Positions 34,901-48,232 are shown, numbered from the stretch's first letter. The stretch is 64,000 bases of DNA from Diphasiastrum complanatum (GCA_029204225.1 CM055099.1:62854642-62918641); one strand, 5' to 3'. Notes: generated by a model not told the origin, from the sequence alone. Made by a program: numbers and translations.

Positions 34901-37689
34901 GTAAAGTTCCTTTGTATAATATGCAAGTTCTCTCTTATTATTCACATATTAGTACCACCATGCAAAATGTGCCAAAAGAGTAGCAATTTATCATCAACAA
35001 TATGAGAGTCTCTAAATTACATAGCAAAAGTGGTAGTAAAAAGTGTAACAACACGTAGAGTCTTTGTGAAGGGGTTCAACCTAGCATCTTGTTTCAATAA
35101 TCTTGTTCTCTTTTGGAAAGTCAATAGAAAGAATAAAAAATAAATAAGAAAAAAAGAAGAAGCATGTGTGTCACCAAGAGATTTCTTTTGTTGTTCTACT
35201 AGCATTTGTTTGCACAAATATTGTGTTAAAGGTACTCTTAATCTTGTATTGTCTACTTGTGACTCCTAAGTTTTTCATTGGGTTCCCAACGGTGAATTGA
35301 TGTTATGTTGTTGTGTCAGGCACTCCCTAGCATCAGTGCACGGTTTCTTGTTTTGGGCTCCGAAATATTCGTGTGATTATTCCACACTTGTTATGTTAAT
35401 TTGAGAATTTTCATGGTATGTCAACTTGCATATTTTTTCTTGCGACTCTTAGGACCAGTAAGATTGCTCTCTATTGCGGTGCCAACCATTTAAAATGCTA
35501 TTGTGAGCTCCAAACTTATCTAGTTCATTCCAAATCCTTGTTTCCTCTTTGTATGATCCAAGACCTCCAATTGAAACCCTCAAATCATTGTTGTTCAGTT
35601 TTTACTAATTTCAAGCACCTCAGACATCTTGTTCATGCCATTGGTACCAAAAGTAGACTCCCTATTATATAAAAAGTGTGTTCTAACAATTTCAAGGCTT
35701 TTGTTGGTGCAACAGAAAGATACAAAATGGACAAGAAACTATAGGGGAGCAATATGTGCAAGATATAGTCAAGACCCTAAATTGCGACACAAACTCTAAG
35801 ACTCAACTCCCCTAACTAGTGCATTGTTAACTCTATGGCTGGTACTCACTAGTGGCCCCAAAGTCATGTCAGCTTTAACCTTGAGAACGGGCCTTCATGT
35901 AATTAGTTGTGGTGACAACATGGTAACTTTTCTACTTAGAATACAAGTTTTATGTTTTACTATTAAAACTTTGTGTAGCACATGATGGATATTCAATGGA
36001 TGGTTTGGCATGCATGATTTATGGATCTTTTTGCTTAAATTGATGGATATTAGTTGTTTTGTTACTAATGATTTGTTTTATGTACATGTGATCCATGGAT
36101 ATTTACTAAGCTATGTGGTTTTCCCATAAGCATCGTCTCCCACTGAGATCTCATTGTGCAGCTTATTGGTGGTTGAATTTGGTTGTGCCAAGTAGGTAGA
36201 TTGTGAGCCATAAGTCATACCTACCATCCCTAACATTTTTTAACTACCATAAGAACATATGTATCAAAGCCACATAGTTGGTCAATGTGGAGGACACAAC
36301 CAAAGGCATAGTGAATACCAAGGTGGACCGATTGAGGGACTATAGTCTGTACTTAACACCAACTTGTATCGGGACTATAGTCTGTACTTAACATTGAGGG
36401 AACCACAAGTATGCGGATACAAACAAGAAAAGTGAAATGTTTTTTTCTTGTTTGATTCTCTTTTTCCTTGCCATAAGTAAATCATAGTATCTTGTAATAT
36501 TTCTCTTTAAAGATACAATTTGTTTGGTCATATTGTGAGATGTTTTTTTTTTTTTTTTTCACTTCTTTGACATATACATTTTACCCTACTTATGATGGGA
36601 CAACAAACAATTTACATGATTGGCTATATTTTAATTACATCCAAGCATACCCACCAATGATGCATATGTAGGCAATTAACAAAGAACTTCGAAAAGTAGA
36701 CAAAACATCTTTTGAGGTTAATGTATAAGTATTTCCTTTTCCAATGCAAGTGACTCAAGGCTATGTCAAGGATATGCATCTCACAACGTAGATTGTCCAA
36801 CAACGAACAAAATGCCATCCATACCTGAACATGGGACACATGGCTCCAATACATCAACCTTGCATTAACTAAATTTCAACTTGCATCTATGCAACTCTTA
36901 TACAACTCAACCTGTTGTGACTGACAATGATGAGATATTTCAAGGGATCAAGGGGATCTTCAATAAAAGCACATTAATAACTCAAACTTGCAAGCCCAAA
37001 ATTGCAACCCATAGATTGCTTCAAACTTGTAGACAATTATAAGCCTTGGAAAAAGATAGAGAGGAGATTGTGTGCTGGTTGATAGGAGAGGCATCACCAA
37101 TTCTCATCACATCCATAGTCATGCAGAGAGAGCATAAGTTGTTCAGCTACGCACTAAGAATGTCAGAATTCATGATGCCGAGCATGAAAGCTTCAAGGCT
37201 GTTCCACCCTTGCTGAAGGTAAAAGTGTAGATTCTCTTAGTATGCTGGACATTGACTAGGTTGCCTAAATACATCTAGATTTTTCTGTGGAGTTCATCAT
37301 CCGCACGACTCTGTATCATAAACTAGTTGTATTCATACCAGAAAGTTAATAGTCAAAGTAGTAACCACAGATGAACAAGAAGGGATCATGTCAAAATACA
37401 TCACTTTTCTTAAAACAAAATTTTGCGTATATTTTTAAACATTTGTAACATCCAATGGTGAAAATAGTTGGCCAACTCTCTGATATGAGAATCTGTGCTC
37501 AAAAAGTGGGTTTCTAACATCTCATCTATCATTGCAACTTATGCCTCAAGAACTGAATAATAAGATGCAAGTATCCGCATGTATCCATTCTGAAGCTCAA
37601 GACGAGTAAAAGTATTCCTATAAAAGACAAAGATTAGTAGTTCTTCTAGCTATGAATTGTATTTTCATGAGAATACCAGTAAGTCCTCC
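31943..37689. other. AT-rich intergenic, no gene seen
   Basis: No gene, RNA gene or recognisable transposon in 5.7 kb. Open frames are short, start mostly at non-ATG codons and lack motifs. A 35-bp period repeat occurs at 36336-36400 (GGGACTATAGTCTGTACTTA twice). A T-run lies at about 36543-36560. Confidence 0.6.
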
Positions 37690-37912
37690 CTAGTCATGTA
37701 CTAGTGTTTTGAAGCTGAACCACTTTGACAGGGAATCATCCTTCCCTTTCAGTAAAACTGTGTGTATAAAATAGTTTGTACCTGAGATGCTAAAGCTACC
37801 AAGTGCTTGTGAAGCTCTGGTGGCCTTAACACTGAATGAATAGCTGAAAAACTCAAAACAATGAACCTCATTCACAGAGACAAATTTATACAACAATCAA
37901 TGGAAAGTATGT

Positions 37913-39331
37913 TCAGCTGTAACTGTGGATGTAGAAGCCATTCAACTTGGGGAAGAGCTCGGAGTCACTCTCAAGTTTTGGGATGCAATTTGGTAGCAAT
38001 TGAGATGGCATATGATCCAATCCTTGCATGGGATATGTCAGGGAAGAGGTCCCTGTTGTTGACAGTCCTCCTGATACATTCAATGCTTGTGGGTGATGGT
38101 GCTGCTGCTGCTGCTGCTGTTGTTGTTTCATCTGTGAAAAATTGGGGGACCTGCAAGTACTTTGCACCTCATCTTCCTGCATACGCAATGATCCGATCAT
38201 TCTTCCCTTCTGTCTCAACGTCCGAGAGTTTTGGAGCATTTCGGTGAGATTTGAGTCGTTTCTCTGCAAGAGCGCTTGATGAAGATCGTCTCTTGAAATA
38301 GGGCTTGGGTCATGCCTCCAGTTTGGTTGCAACTGCCCTTGCATGGCTTCAACATCATCGAACATAAAATCTCTGATTGGAACTGCCTTTGACTCAAGCT
38401 GAAGTGCGGCATCTCCAGAATATTGGTCCTGAATCCTTCTCTGCCATGGTTCTGCATAAATCAGAGAGCTCCTATTGCCAGCTTCGGACGCTTCCCCTGT
38501 GAAGAAGCTGTCGATGCGGTGGTCTTGATCGACGAGGGCGTTAAACGATCCGATGCGGGGAAGACAGAGCTTGGAATCATCGATGTCTGGCAAGGATGCA
38601 AGAACGTCCTCCAGGCATGATTCTTCTTCCGCTTCCATCTTGGGTGCAGCCATCTTAGCTTGAGAGCTTCTGTTCTTCTTATAGATTCGACAAAGCACCC
38701 AATCATCCAGCTGAATTACCACAACCCACCACAAACTATCAGTCTCAAACCATATGCCTTGCTATTGAATTGTACTAAATATCAATCATCAATCAAGCAA
38801 ACAATGAAAACAGCAAAATCCATCAACCTGATTGATCATCACGAGGCTTACCCTTAGAGAACCTTTCCTCCTGGCGTTGGACGGTTTGGTACTGGCATCA
38901 CCGATGAGCCTATATTCATGCATAATCCAGTTAGTCTTCACGCCTTTGGGAGCTCGGCCTTTGTAAAACACAAGCGCTTTCTTGACACCGACCTTGTGAT
39001 ATCCCCCGGCATCGCTGCTGATGGGCTTATCTGTGCCTGTGGCTTTCCAGTAGCCAGAGGCTGCAGCTCGATTGGGGCGAGCGCCGTTGGGATATTTCCG
39101 ATCGCGAGGGCTGAAGAAATACCACTCTCTCTCCCCGAACAAGGCCCTTTTTGGAAGATCCCATGGATCGAATTTATAGAGATCGATCTCGGCTATTATC
39201 GGAATTGGAAATGGACGAGATGTTGCCTTTCTGGAGAGATAGTGCACCACTAGCTCCTCATCTGTGGGATGAAACCGAAACCCCGGAGGCAGCTGCAACT
39301 GCGCTGTCACATTCCCTGCTGCTTTCTCCAT
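37913..39331 (-). CDS. NAC-domain transcription factor
   Basis: Coding exons are 39331-38852 (480 bases) and 38710-37913 (798 bases). The 141-base GT-AG intron (38851-38711) splits SLR from LDDW in phase 0. The product is 425 residues. Residues about 14-165 are a full NAC domain: [19 protein letters not shown] (A), [16 protein letters not shown] (B), [20 protein letters not shown] and [12 protein letters not shown] (C), [14 protein letters not shown] and NWIMHEYRL (D), then [12 protein letters not shown] (E). The Lys/Arg-rich C and D subdomains bind DNA and carry the nuclear signal; the acidic Ser-rich tail is the likely activation region. A poly-Gln/His stretch lies near residues 350-365. 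NAC factors control stress, senescence and development; the subclade is not resolved. Most NAC genes have another intron after the DPWDLP block, which is absent here. No break seen, so probably functional. Confidence 0.93.
38098..38130 (-). repeat. CAG/CAA repeat in the NAC tail
   Basis: A run of about nine Gln codons followed by three His codons inside the NAC C-terminal region. Such codon runs often vary in length between alleles. Confidence 0.85.
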
Positions 39332-40300
39332 CAGCTACTACCTATGCACTAAATTGTCCCTGCTATTAGCTGATCTGATCAGCTTCTCATCCCCACCCGC
39401 ACACGCGGAGAAATTACAACTAAATTCTTTTGGGAATCTCAAAGATTGAGAATGAATTGGCTGCTCCTATTGCTAGCCCCCTACAATAAAATTCAGGTGA
39501 AAATTGTGATTCACTGTCAGAGGAAACAGAATCTCAAGACACGAACGGAAGTGCTATACTTAACCAGGAATAGAACAGCACTTTTTCTCTCGCTCACTCT
39601 CTATTTCTCTCGCACTATCCCTCGAGATCGGTTGCAGTCCTGGCTCCTGGCGAAACCTTGACCACGCTCGAGATGAATTCAGCAACTTGGTGGAGGCCGT
39701 GGCAGTTATAGGCAGCAAAATCTGGTCGGTGAAGTGACAGGCGAAAGAAGCAACGGATGACCATGGACGCCACAGCCATGGGAAGGACGTGGGTCCTTCC
39801 TAGGCAGCCACGCAGAGACGCCCCACAAAGGGGAGCTGGCACTCGCTCCAAGAGCTGATCTCACCATAAATTGGCTGGGTGGCTCACAAAACGCTCTATT
39901 CCGCTTGGAATTCCTCACCCTGGCAACACTCCCAGGTTAAGGCTCCATTAATGCTTGCGGCTCCCAAGTTTAAGACATAAATCTTGCGGCTTTCTTTACG
40001 ATTTAAAGTTTAAGTGTGTATTGTTTAATCTGTCTGAGGTTTGTGCAAGTCAAAACTTCAAGAGTTGTTTGCATAGAAAATTCAGCAATATCTGATCCCC
40101 TGGATCCATTGGGCTCCGGGCTGATAATTCGCAACGTCCGGCGGATCTTGGTGGCAGGGACCCCCGGACCCACCTGCTGCTGCTGGTAGTGTTTGTTGAA
40201 AACCTTAGCTTTCAACTTTCTGCCGTGGACGTGGATGGATCGTCTCGGCTCTATTCTGCTGCCCAAAAAGTAATCTTGGCATGCATTTAGTTCGTCATGC
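39332..40300 (-). promoter_or_regulatory. NAC upstream region
   Basis: Immediately upstream of the NAC start (minus strand) there is a purine-rich GAGAGAAATAGAGAGTGAGC stretch at about 39586-39612, typical of a plant 5' leader. No clear TATA box or transcription start could be fixed. Open frames on both strands here have no recognisable product. Confidence 0.35.
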
Positions 40301-42904
40301 TATTGAGGTGGGCAGATTTGATTACGTATGCTGCTAACTAAAGGATGGACTGTAATCCATTTCCCAGCGTGTGCTCTGGGTTTGTTGGCAGATTGATGTC
40401 TATTTTGATAGTTTCTAAAATGACATCTTTTTCAAGCATGCTGATGGTACTTTTCTGGGCTTGCATATTCGAGTGACAGTCAATGAATATTTGATGTATT
40501 TGTGTGAGTTGAGAGATAGCCTTTGATGATTCAGGTAGATCTAGGAAGAACACAAGTTTTAGCAGCTTCAGCCTGGGACAGTGATCACTGGGACTTAGCA
40601 GTCACGAAAAAATGGCTCCGCAGTGATGTTTTGCACGTGAATTTAGCCCAGATCCCGGAAAGTTCATAATCAACTAAGCCACCAACTAATTCCGGTGCTT
40701 ACATAGTAAACCCGGAGCACTTAGTGGTGATAATCATGAATCAACACCTAAATTGGAGATTGGCAGTTTGAATTGACAACTAGAAAAACAAAACGCAAGC
40801 AACTGAGAAATCAAACACCACCTCATAGCACTAATACCAGTAGCTCTAGCACTAAGGGGTCACGTGGCCAATGAGATCAGTGATCAGATCAAGGACCAAG
40901 TTTTCTGTGATCTTGCACTAGACAGCTCATAGCACTAATACCATAGCTCTAACACTAAGGTTTCATATTGTTAATGAGATCAGTGATCAAATCAAGGACC
41001 CATGTTCTTGCACTCGAAGTTAGAACCATCCTTATAAATACAACCATCACCATTACAACAAAAACCATCATCACCATTAACACCATAGATTACAGAAGAT
41101 TGTCAAAATATCTTCATGTCAAAATATCTTCAGTTAGAACCATCCCTGTTAGCACAAGTCACAGAGGGTTGTCAAATTTGTGGAATTTCTCCAGGTCATT
41201 GTTGATACAGGTCAGATCCAAATGTCAAATTTGCCCTTTTGGAGTATTACCCAAAAGCTGCTTTGCTTTTCTGTACGCCCAGAATCAGATCTGGAATGTA
41301 CAAAGCAGGATCTGCTAGCAAAGCCCATGGGCCCTTGAGAGGCCACCTCTCCAACCGTTTTCAATGTGCGGGTGTGTGTGTTTGCTGTTTTTTACCCAAA
41401 AGTCAAACAGAAGTGCCGCCACGAAAGCCCACAGAAGAAGCACACGCTGGATCTTGGCAATATCCATCGGTTAAATGGTAAGTGTCTGCTGCCCACCTTG
41501 AGCTGCCTCCATGTGGCAAGGGTAAAGTAAGCCTTTCTCATGCAGCAATATTTGACCATTTTAACCAAAAAATATTGTACTTTTAACTTTGGGGGTCCAT
41601 GCCCTAGGGGAAGGATGTGCCTTGTGTGAGTTGTTAAGGCTTACCTAGCCAACCCTAGGGTCTTGCGGTCATGATGAAGGGGCGGCTGGCTATAAGATCG
41701 ACGACATGATGCAATGCTCTCCATGTGTTTTTTGTGACCTCCTGTTGATGTGTCGAACAAAAACAAGGGAGCTAAGCCACACGAGAGCCTCGACTTGGGA
41801 CTTGGCTCGTATTATCCCATAGCGTTTCTTTTACAAACTTGAAAGGCTTGTACAGAGGTGTGCAAACCAAACATTTTCAAAACGTGTGTGTACCCACCCA
41901 ATGAATATTTTGAATGTCTTTGTGGACACGCACAAAAGTGTACAATTGTACGATTAGCGTCCTTACAACTTGATTTAATCAAAATGTCGGCCTCCTGCAA
42001 TTGGAATTACCGTTAAACTCCAAAAATACAACTTAAGTGGAAGTGTGTTTTGATACAACTTCTTAAGCCAAGTGTCGATATCCACTTAATGTGAAATGCT
42101 CCGTTTTCCTTTGTATTTTGCGTCATCTCAAATAGCTCAATATACATGTACGTGTCGTAGTTTTAAAGAACCCTTCGCCAAAACTTACACGTGGACAACC
42201 AAAATGAGATGATGCATTTCCTTCTTCATTGTTGGTCATTTGGTTTTTTTTTTGTATTTCATGGGAAAGCCTCCTTGCAGGGACAATCTCCGTACCTTCA
42301 ATGTGAGTCAATGGCTAAGTCCTTGGGCCACATCTTTTATATTTGAAATGTTCATTTCTTAGAAAGTTAATAAGGTGTCAACCATAGTTACTTATTGGTT
42401 CAAAGGTAACTTGCTTCTTACCTCTAAGTAGAAAGTGGCTTTTTCCATTAACAATAGTCTAAACTTGAAGGTCGATGTTTGGATACAATTTCCTTGCTTT
42501 CCTTGGAGTGCTTGTTCTTAAGTTTTCTCCAACCTCGACAAAGATTCTACATTTCCTTTGGCTAAAGTCATGCCTATAGAAACTCATCTTCTATAAAAGC
42601 TCTCCAAACCTCCTCCTCTTTTACATCAAAACAAAGCTACAAACCACGTCTATAAACAAAAAGTGAACATGATGGTTTACCTAACTCATGTTTTAGATGT
42701 GGCAAGCTAGGACACATGGAGGCTAATAACATTACCCCATGGAAACGAGCCTTGGCATTTTGCGAGTTTCTTTCATGCCATCATGCAACAAAAACATGGT
42801 GTGCCACTTTTTCTATGCTACGACTTCAATGTTTATTATTAAGAATGTGGTTTGGTACATAGTTAAAAATTTCACAAAGTAAAAAAAAATTCGAATTAAA
42901 TTTT
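40301..42904. other. intergenic with 104-bp tandem duplication
   Basis: The unit CTCATAGCACTAATACC... occurs at 40822-40925 and again from 40926 to about 41025 with several changes and small indels. Both copies keep ATGAGATCAGTGATCA. A short run of ACCATCA-like words follows at 41041-41090. No gene could be supported. Confidence 0.6.
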
Positions 42905-43013
42905 TTTTTTTTTGCAGCCTCCAAAGATAGCATGCCGGCGTGCTAAGGGAAAAAAATTTCCGGCGAGACCCTTAGCACGCCGGCATGCTATCTTTGGAGG
43001 CTGCAAAAAAAAA
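42905..43013. repeat. perfect 45-bp inverted repeat
   Basis: Arms at 42905-42949 and 42969-43013 are exact reverse complements, starting T9GCAGCCTCC and ending GGAGGCTGCA9. The 19-base spacer is AAAAAAATTTCCGGCGAGA. Transcribed, it would fold into a long perfect hairpin. It forms the first two units of the palindrome array at 42929-43288. Confidence 0.95.
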
Positions 43014-43288
43014 TTCTCATTTCATATAGCAAGTCGGCATGCTATCTTTAAAGGCTATAAAAAAAAATTAGTTAGTTTACTTAGCATGTCAGCTTACTAT
43101 GTTTGGAGGTTGAAATAAATATTCTGAAATAATTTTTTTACTCAAATTTTGGTTCTCAAATGTGTCAAAATAGCTTTTCTATTTTATAATTTACTCGGCT
43201 AGCACACCGGCATGCTAGCCAAATCAGCTCCAAAAAGTTATTTATTTTTTCAAAAAGTTCTATTTGCAGGCTAGCACGCCGACATGCT
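42929..43288. repeat. array of six 16-bp near-palindromes
   Basis: The near-palindrome AGCAYGCCGGCRTGCT and variants start at 42929, 42974, 43028, 43083, 43201 and 43273. Units 2-4 are spaced about 54 bases apart and share a TATCTTTGGAGGCTGCAAAA-type tail, so they are tandem repeats. Units 5-6 lie further apart. The function is unknown. Confidence 0.85.
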
Positions 43289-44183
43289 AACTTTTACAAC
43301 TATAAGAACACAATTTTTTTTTGATAAAAGTAAACCTATATTTATAGAGTAACAAAGTATTTTGTGATGGACCTATTCAGGATTTGATGGATAGTCAAAT
43401 TTTGTAAGTATGCATCAAACCACAATTTTTGTTCTTAAAAAATTGTGTAGTGGCATAAAAAGAGTAGCACGTGCTACCATTTTGTTGAATCATGGATAGA
43501 AACTTGCAAAACTTGCAAAAAATTTACTCGCAAAATGTTAGAACCCCATGGAAACATCTCTTTGCATTGATCACCCCTCGAGTCTTTCATAAAACTACCA
43601 CCGTGCTTGCTCAAGCCTTGTCTTCCCCCTTTCGGGTAATATCTATGGTTCACATTATGTCATTCTCTGACTTTGCCCTCGAATCTATGACATCTTTAAC
43701 TTTTGGCTTACTTTTTCCTAGCTATAGCCTTACTACACTAATAGCATATGAATTGGAGTTTTTATTTAACAAATTTGGTGAGTTTTCTCATGTTGCTCTC
43801 TCAAACTCCGACCTACACCACCCCTTAGCTACCAGAACTAGCCATTTTTTGCCCTAATCAACAACCTATAAACCTCTCAATGGGCCACCACCTCAAACAT
43901 GTGCCTAATTTTTCTATTTACAAGAACTAAGAATTGCACTCAACATATGTCATATATTCTCTCTTTCTCACACTCATAGACAAGAGATGGTAGTACTATT
44001 ATATCATAAATGAACTCAAAAGACAATAAATACAAAGGGGTAGGTAATTTTTTGTAGTGGGCCCTTCTTGCTTATGCGAGGCTACTACATTGGCTACTTC
44101 CCAATTTAATGGGCCTAAGGTAGCTTGCTTTTCTTCTCTTCTTACGAAGATCTCAACTTTTGTTAAAGTGAACTATTTCTGCT
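43289..44183. other. intergenic, no gene seen
   Basis: A plus-strand frame of 121 codons (43492-43857) shows no motif and no splice or promoter context. Confidence 0.55.
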
Positions 44184-44263
44184 AGCAGATGGCAGCATCG
44201 ACCGAAGGAAGGCCCCCTTGCCACGAGTCGGGGGCCTTCCTTCGGTAGATGCTGCCATCTGCT
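44184..44263. repeat. 34-bp-arm foldback (possible small-RNA hairpin)
   Basis: Arms 44184-44217 and 44230-44263 pair with a single mismatch (C in one arm, A in the other, around GCATC[G/T]ACCG) around a 12-base loop TTGCCACGAGTC. The arms are GC-richer than the AT-rich flanks. Size and near-perfect pairing resemble a young MIRNA or siRNA-producing foldback, or a minimal palindromic insertion. I do not recognise the arm as a known miRNA. Confidence 0.9.
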
Positions 44264-45017
44264 TTGTACTTGATCTTGAATATATTTTTGATACATTTTT
44301 CTTCCATATGAGATTTCATCTTATTTAGATAATCTTCACAATATGTAAGGTAACCAATCTTATGTTGGAGATTCAAGAAATTTTGATCTCAAATTATCCT
44401 TAAATTATCTCAAATTACCTTCATAGTACTTCTCAAGTTTTCTATATATGGATCTTTACATCCTTCTACTTCTCATTATTGTTATTGATATTAAAAAAAA
44501 ACTCATCAACAAAGGACACTTGAGAGGATAGACAATAAACTCTTCAATTCTCAATCAAAGGTTTCACGATCGCCAAGTGAAGATCTTCTCAAATCCTGTT
44601 ACATGCAACCCAGCCAACCAACAGGAAATGACTAGTCAATACCCTAACCATTTTACCCCCAAGCCAAGGTGAATGAATACAAAAGGGGAAGAGATCCTGG
44701 CTTTTGAAATCAAGAAAGACAATGAGGAGATGAGTGAGTTCCACTAGGATATATACTCTCCAAATGACTAGATAATATTCCCTCTATGATCCCTCCATTC
44801 CTATCAAAAGCAATTAACCTCCTATTCTTGCATAATAGCAGTCAAACACCATGCAAGTGCTCCATAGTCCAATTATAGGTCTGGGCCCTCATAATATTAA
44901 TTACATTATCGTCCAAGCTCGGAATAACATGGCGTAACCAACAATCTTATACACTGGAGTACCGGCTATCCATGTTAGGAAGTATTCCAAATCCTACATA
45001 CTGGACATGGATGTAAC
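44264..45017 (-). repeat. probable 3' LTR region of gypsy 1
   Basis: By position this should hold the 3' LTR of the minus-strand gypsy element. Read on that strand it begins TGTTACATCC at 45018, directly after a purine tract. The outer (left) LTR end was not found, so the true LTR is shorter than this span. Confidence 0.45.
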
Positions 45018-45018
45018 A

Positions 45019-45034
45019 TTCTTCCCCCCTTGAA
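45019..45034 (-). promoter_or_regulatory. polypurine tract of gypsy 1
   Basis: On the minus strand CAAGGGGGGAAGAA directly precedes TGTTACATCC, the canonical TG start of an LTR. Confidence 0.7.
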
Positions 45035-45178
45035 CTACTTATGTCCTTAGAAGTGAAAACTAGGAAAGTTCTTCTTTATGCTTTCAACTCTTTCTTATGA
45101 ATCATCATCCTCAGTCTGACCCTTCCACCTAATCAAGCAGTTAGAGATAGACCAATTTCTCAATTGTTTATCCTTGGT

Positions 45179-46055
45179 TCAGAGTATTCTTTCGGATTCC
45201 AAAGGTACACTAAGCGATAAATCCTCTAAGTGGGTAAGATCCTCATCAGGTCCAACTACATCACCTTCATGTAAACTTAATTTCAACCGATTTACATGAA
45301 ACACTGGGTGAGCAATAGACTTATCATAAAGATCAAGTTCGTAAGCTAAAGAACCAATTTTTCTTATAATCTGAAACGTTCCACAATATCTGGTAGACAA
45401 CTTATAATGCTTACACCTACGCATAGTCTTTGAATCTTTTGGAATTCTAAGATATACCCAGTCAACAGTTTTAAAATGTCTGGGAGACCTCAGAGTCTTA
45501 AGATCTAGCTCTGTCCTAAGCACTACAGATACTATCACGTGCCACTTGCAACATTTCATGCATATCATGCAGGAAATCTGCAACTTATTGGATCTTAATA
45601 GACTTCGTCTCCACATTTATCGGAGATCTAGGTTGAAAACCGTACATCAGCATAAATGGAATATAACTTGTAGTAGAATGTCTTCCACTATTGTAAGCAA
45701 ACTCAATTAAAGAAATGTAATCTTTCCACTGAGGATGATCAGTAGAACTTAAACTAAGCGAGGTTTCTAGCTTATGGAATACAGGTGACCAAAAATGACC
45801 TGTAAACTTAGGATCTCTGTCACTATCAATATCACTTGGCAATCTGTAAAGTCTGAATAATCTTTACACAAAGATCTGGGCTAAATCCAAAGCCTTAGCA
45901 GTTGACTTTACTGGTATGAACATAGCTAACTTAGTTAACCTGTCCACTACAACCCAATTAAAATCATTCTGATGCTGGGACTTTGGAAGTCCAACTACAA
46001 AATCCATAGATATGTTTTCCCATCACTTCTGAGGGATATCTAAGGGATGTAGCTA
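45179..46055 (-). pseudogene. Ty3/gypsy integrase remnant (gypsy 1)
   Basis: Read on the minus strand from 46055: LHPLDIPQ, ISMDFVVGLPKSQHQNDFNW and VVVDRLTKLAMFIPV form the start of the integrase core. A stop follows near 45855, then SDRDPKFTGHFW at about 45820. The HPQ motif (STDHPQ) is followed at once by WKDYISLIEFAYN. The usual TDGQTERVN block, which carries the catalytic Glu, is missing, so an internal deletion of roughly 15-20 residues is inferred. The C-terminal part KLSTRYCGTFQIIRKIGSLA, YELDLYDKSIAHPVFHVNRL matches the region before a chromodomain. The rest of pol and gag are absent. Confidence 0.88.
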
Positions 46056-46479
46056 TTGGAAGAAAGAAAGAGTTGATAAGTCGAAGTCTATGGACGAACT
46101 ATTGAGCGTAGCGGAATGATTTTTTTTCATTGTGCATGACTATACCTATCAAAAACCAAACAAAGCTATAATGACAATCCTCATGTTTGATCTTTTAGCA
46201 ACTAACTTTGAAATCATTAGTGCTAAAGTGATTTTGTAGCCAAACAATTATGGAGTGAAGTGATGTATAGAACATTGCAGTATTGAAGTATTCAATAGAT
46301 CAGACGAAGCAATAAGGGATTTAGCAATTACTAATAACTATAGAGAAGCATACATTCTGACATGATATTGAACGCAATAAGAAGATGGATTGATTCAATA
46401 AGTATCATGTACAAAGTCCGATGATGAGAGCACAAAGCAATAGTGGATGCAACCGCGTACTCTAAACTATCTCTGCGTA

Positions 46480-46815
46480 ACTGGTAACTCTGTCTGATGC
46501 ACTTCCGCTGATAAGCAATAAGCACTAAATGACAATATTCAAACAGAACACGAATAGAACTCTATGAGTCCTTCTTCTATGATTTACTTTGTATCTATAT
46601 TGTTCTTCTATAATGAGTAGTTATTTATACTAAAGCAATTTAAGCCTATCCAATTAGGTAAGCTTAATTAGGTCATAGGTCGCATTTGACAACTAGCCAA
46701 TGTGTTGGCTTCTCTTCAGTAAGGCCTTCTCAGAAATTTACTTGAAAAATGGTATAGATTAAAGATCGATTATTCGGATGAACCAGTCATGATAGCTAGA
46801 ATACTCCAATAGTAA
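46480..46815 (-). repeat. LTR-like block, copy paired with 57720-58235
   Basis: Shares words with 57720-58235 in the same orientation. Examples are TAACTCTGTCTGATGCACTT against AAACTCTATCTGATCCACTT, TTATTTATACTAAAGCAATT, and AGATCGATTATTCGGATGAA. It ends with GATAGCTAGAATACTCCAATAG. Probably LTR sequence of one copia family. Confidence 0.6.
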
Positions 46816-46838
46816 CAACCCTCCAGTCTTTAAGCATT

Positions 46839-47640
<802 letters not shown>

Positions 47641-47690
47641 TCTACATCTACGACTTTTACATATACATTATAATCAGCCATCTGGGGATG

Positions 47691-48200
47691 GAATCCTAAG
47701 AATCTGAGAGCATGATCCATTATCTGTACCACTGTCTGGCAGACTGTTTAAGTCCATAAATGCTTCTTTGCATTTTGCAGGCATAGTCAGGAAATGACTC
47801 ACAAGTAAATCCTGGTGGTTGGTCCATATATACCTCTTCCTTCAGATCACCATGCAGGAAAGCTGTCTTTTCATCTACAATATGGATTTTCAGATTGTAG
47901 GCTACTGCATAAGCAAATAGAATTTGTATATATGTATGCTTGACTATAGGAGAAAAATATTCAGTGTAATCAATACCATACTTCTGTGAAAAACCTTTTG
48001 CTACGAGCCTTGCTTTGTCTCTTGATACATAGCCATTTGGTCCATACTTATATTTGTAGATCCATTTGCACTTGACAGTCTTTCTCTCAGATGGTACTGG
48101 TTCAAGAGTCCAGACCTTGTTTTTCTTCATGGAGTCCATCTCTTCCTCCATGGATTTTATCCATATGTCCTTGTCAGGACTGTCGATTGCTTTTTCATAA
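47691..48200 (-). pseudogene. copia 3 reverse transcriptase fragment
   Basis: Open frame 48151-47720 with the RT N-terminus: MEEEMDSMKKNKVWTLEPVP, KCKWIYKYKYGPNG, DKARLVAKGFSQKYGIDYTE, then IHIVDEKTAFLHGDLKEEVY and MQRSIYGLKQSARQWYR. The YVDD motif and RNase H are missing on the left, where the LTR-like copy 3 begins. It is the same family as the plus-strand fragment at 31537-31806. Confidence 0.9.
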
Positions 48201-48232
48201 GTTTGTGGTTCACCACCGAATCTACAAAACTC

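Noticed and set aside
37861-39369. plus-strand genes opposite the NAC gene
   Set aside because: They are shadow frames of a clear NAC coding sequence on the minus strand.
42929-43288. CRISPR-like array
   Set aside because: Repeats are palindromic and diverged, spacing is irregular, and the window is a plant nuclear genome.
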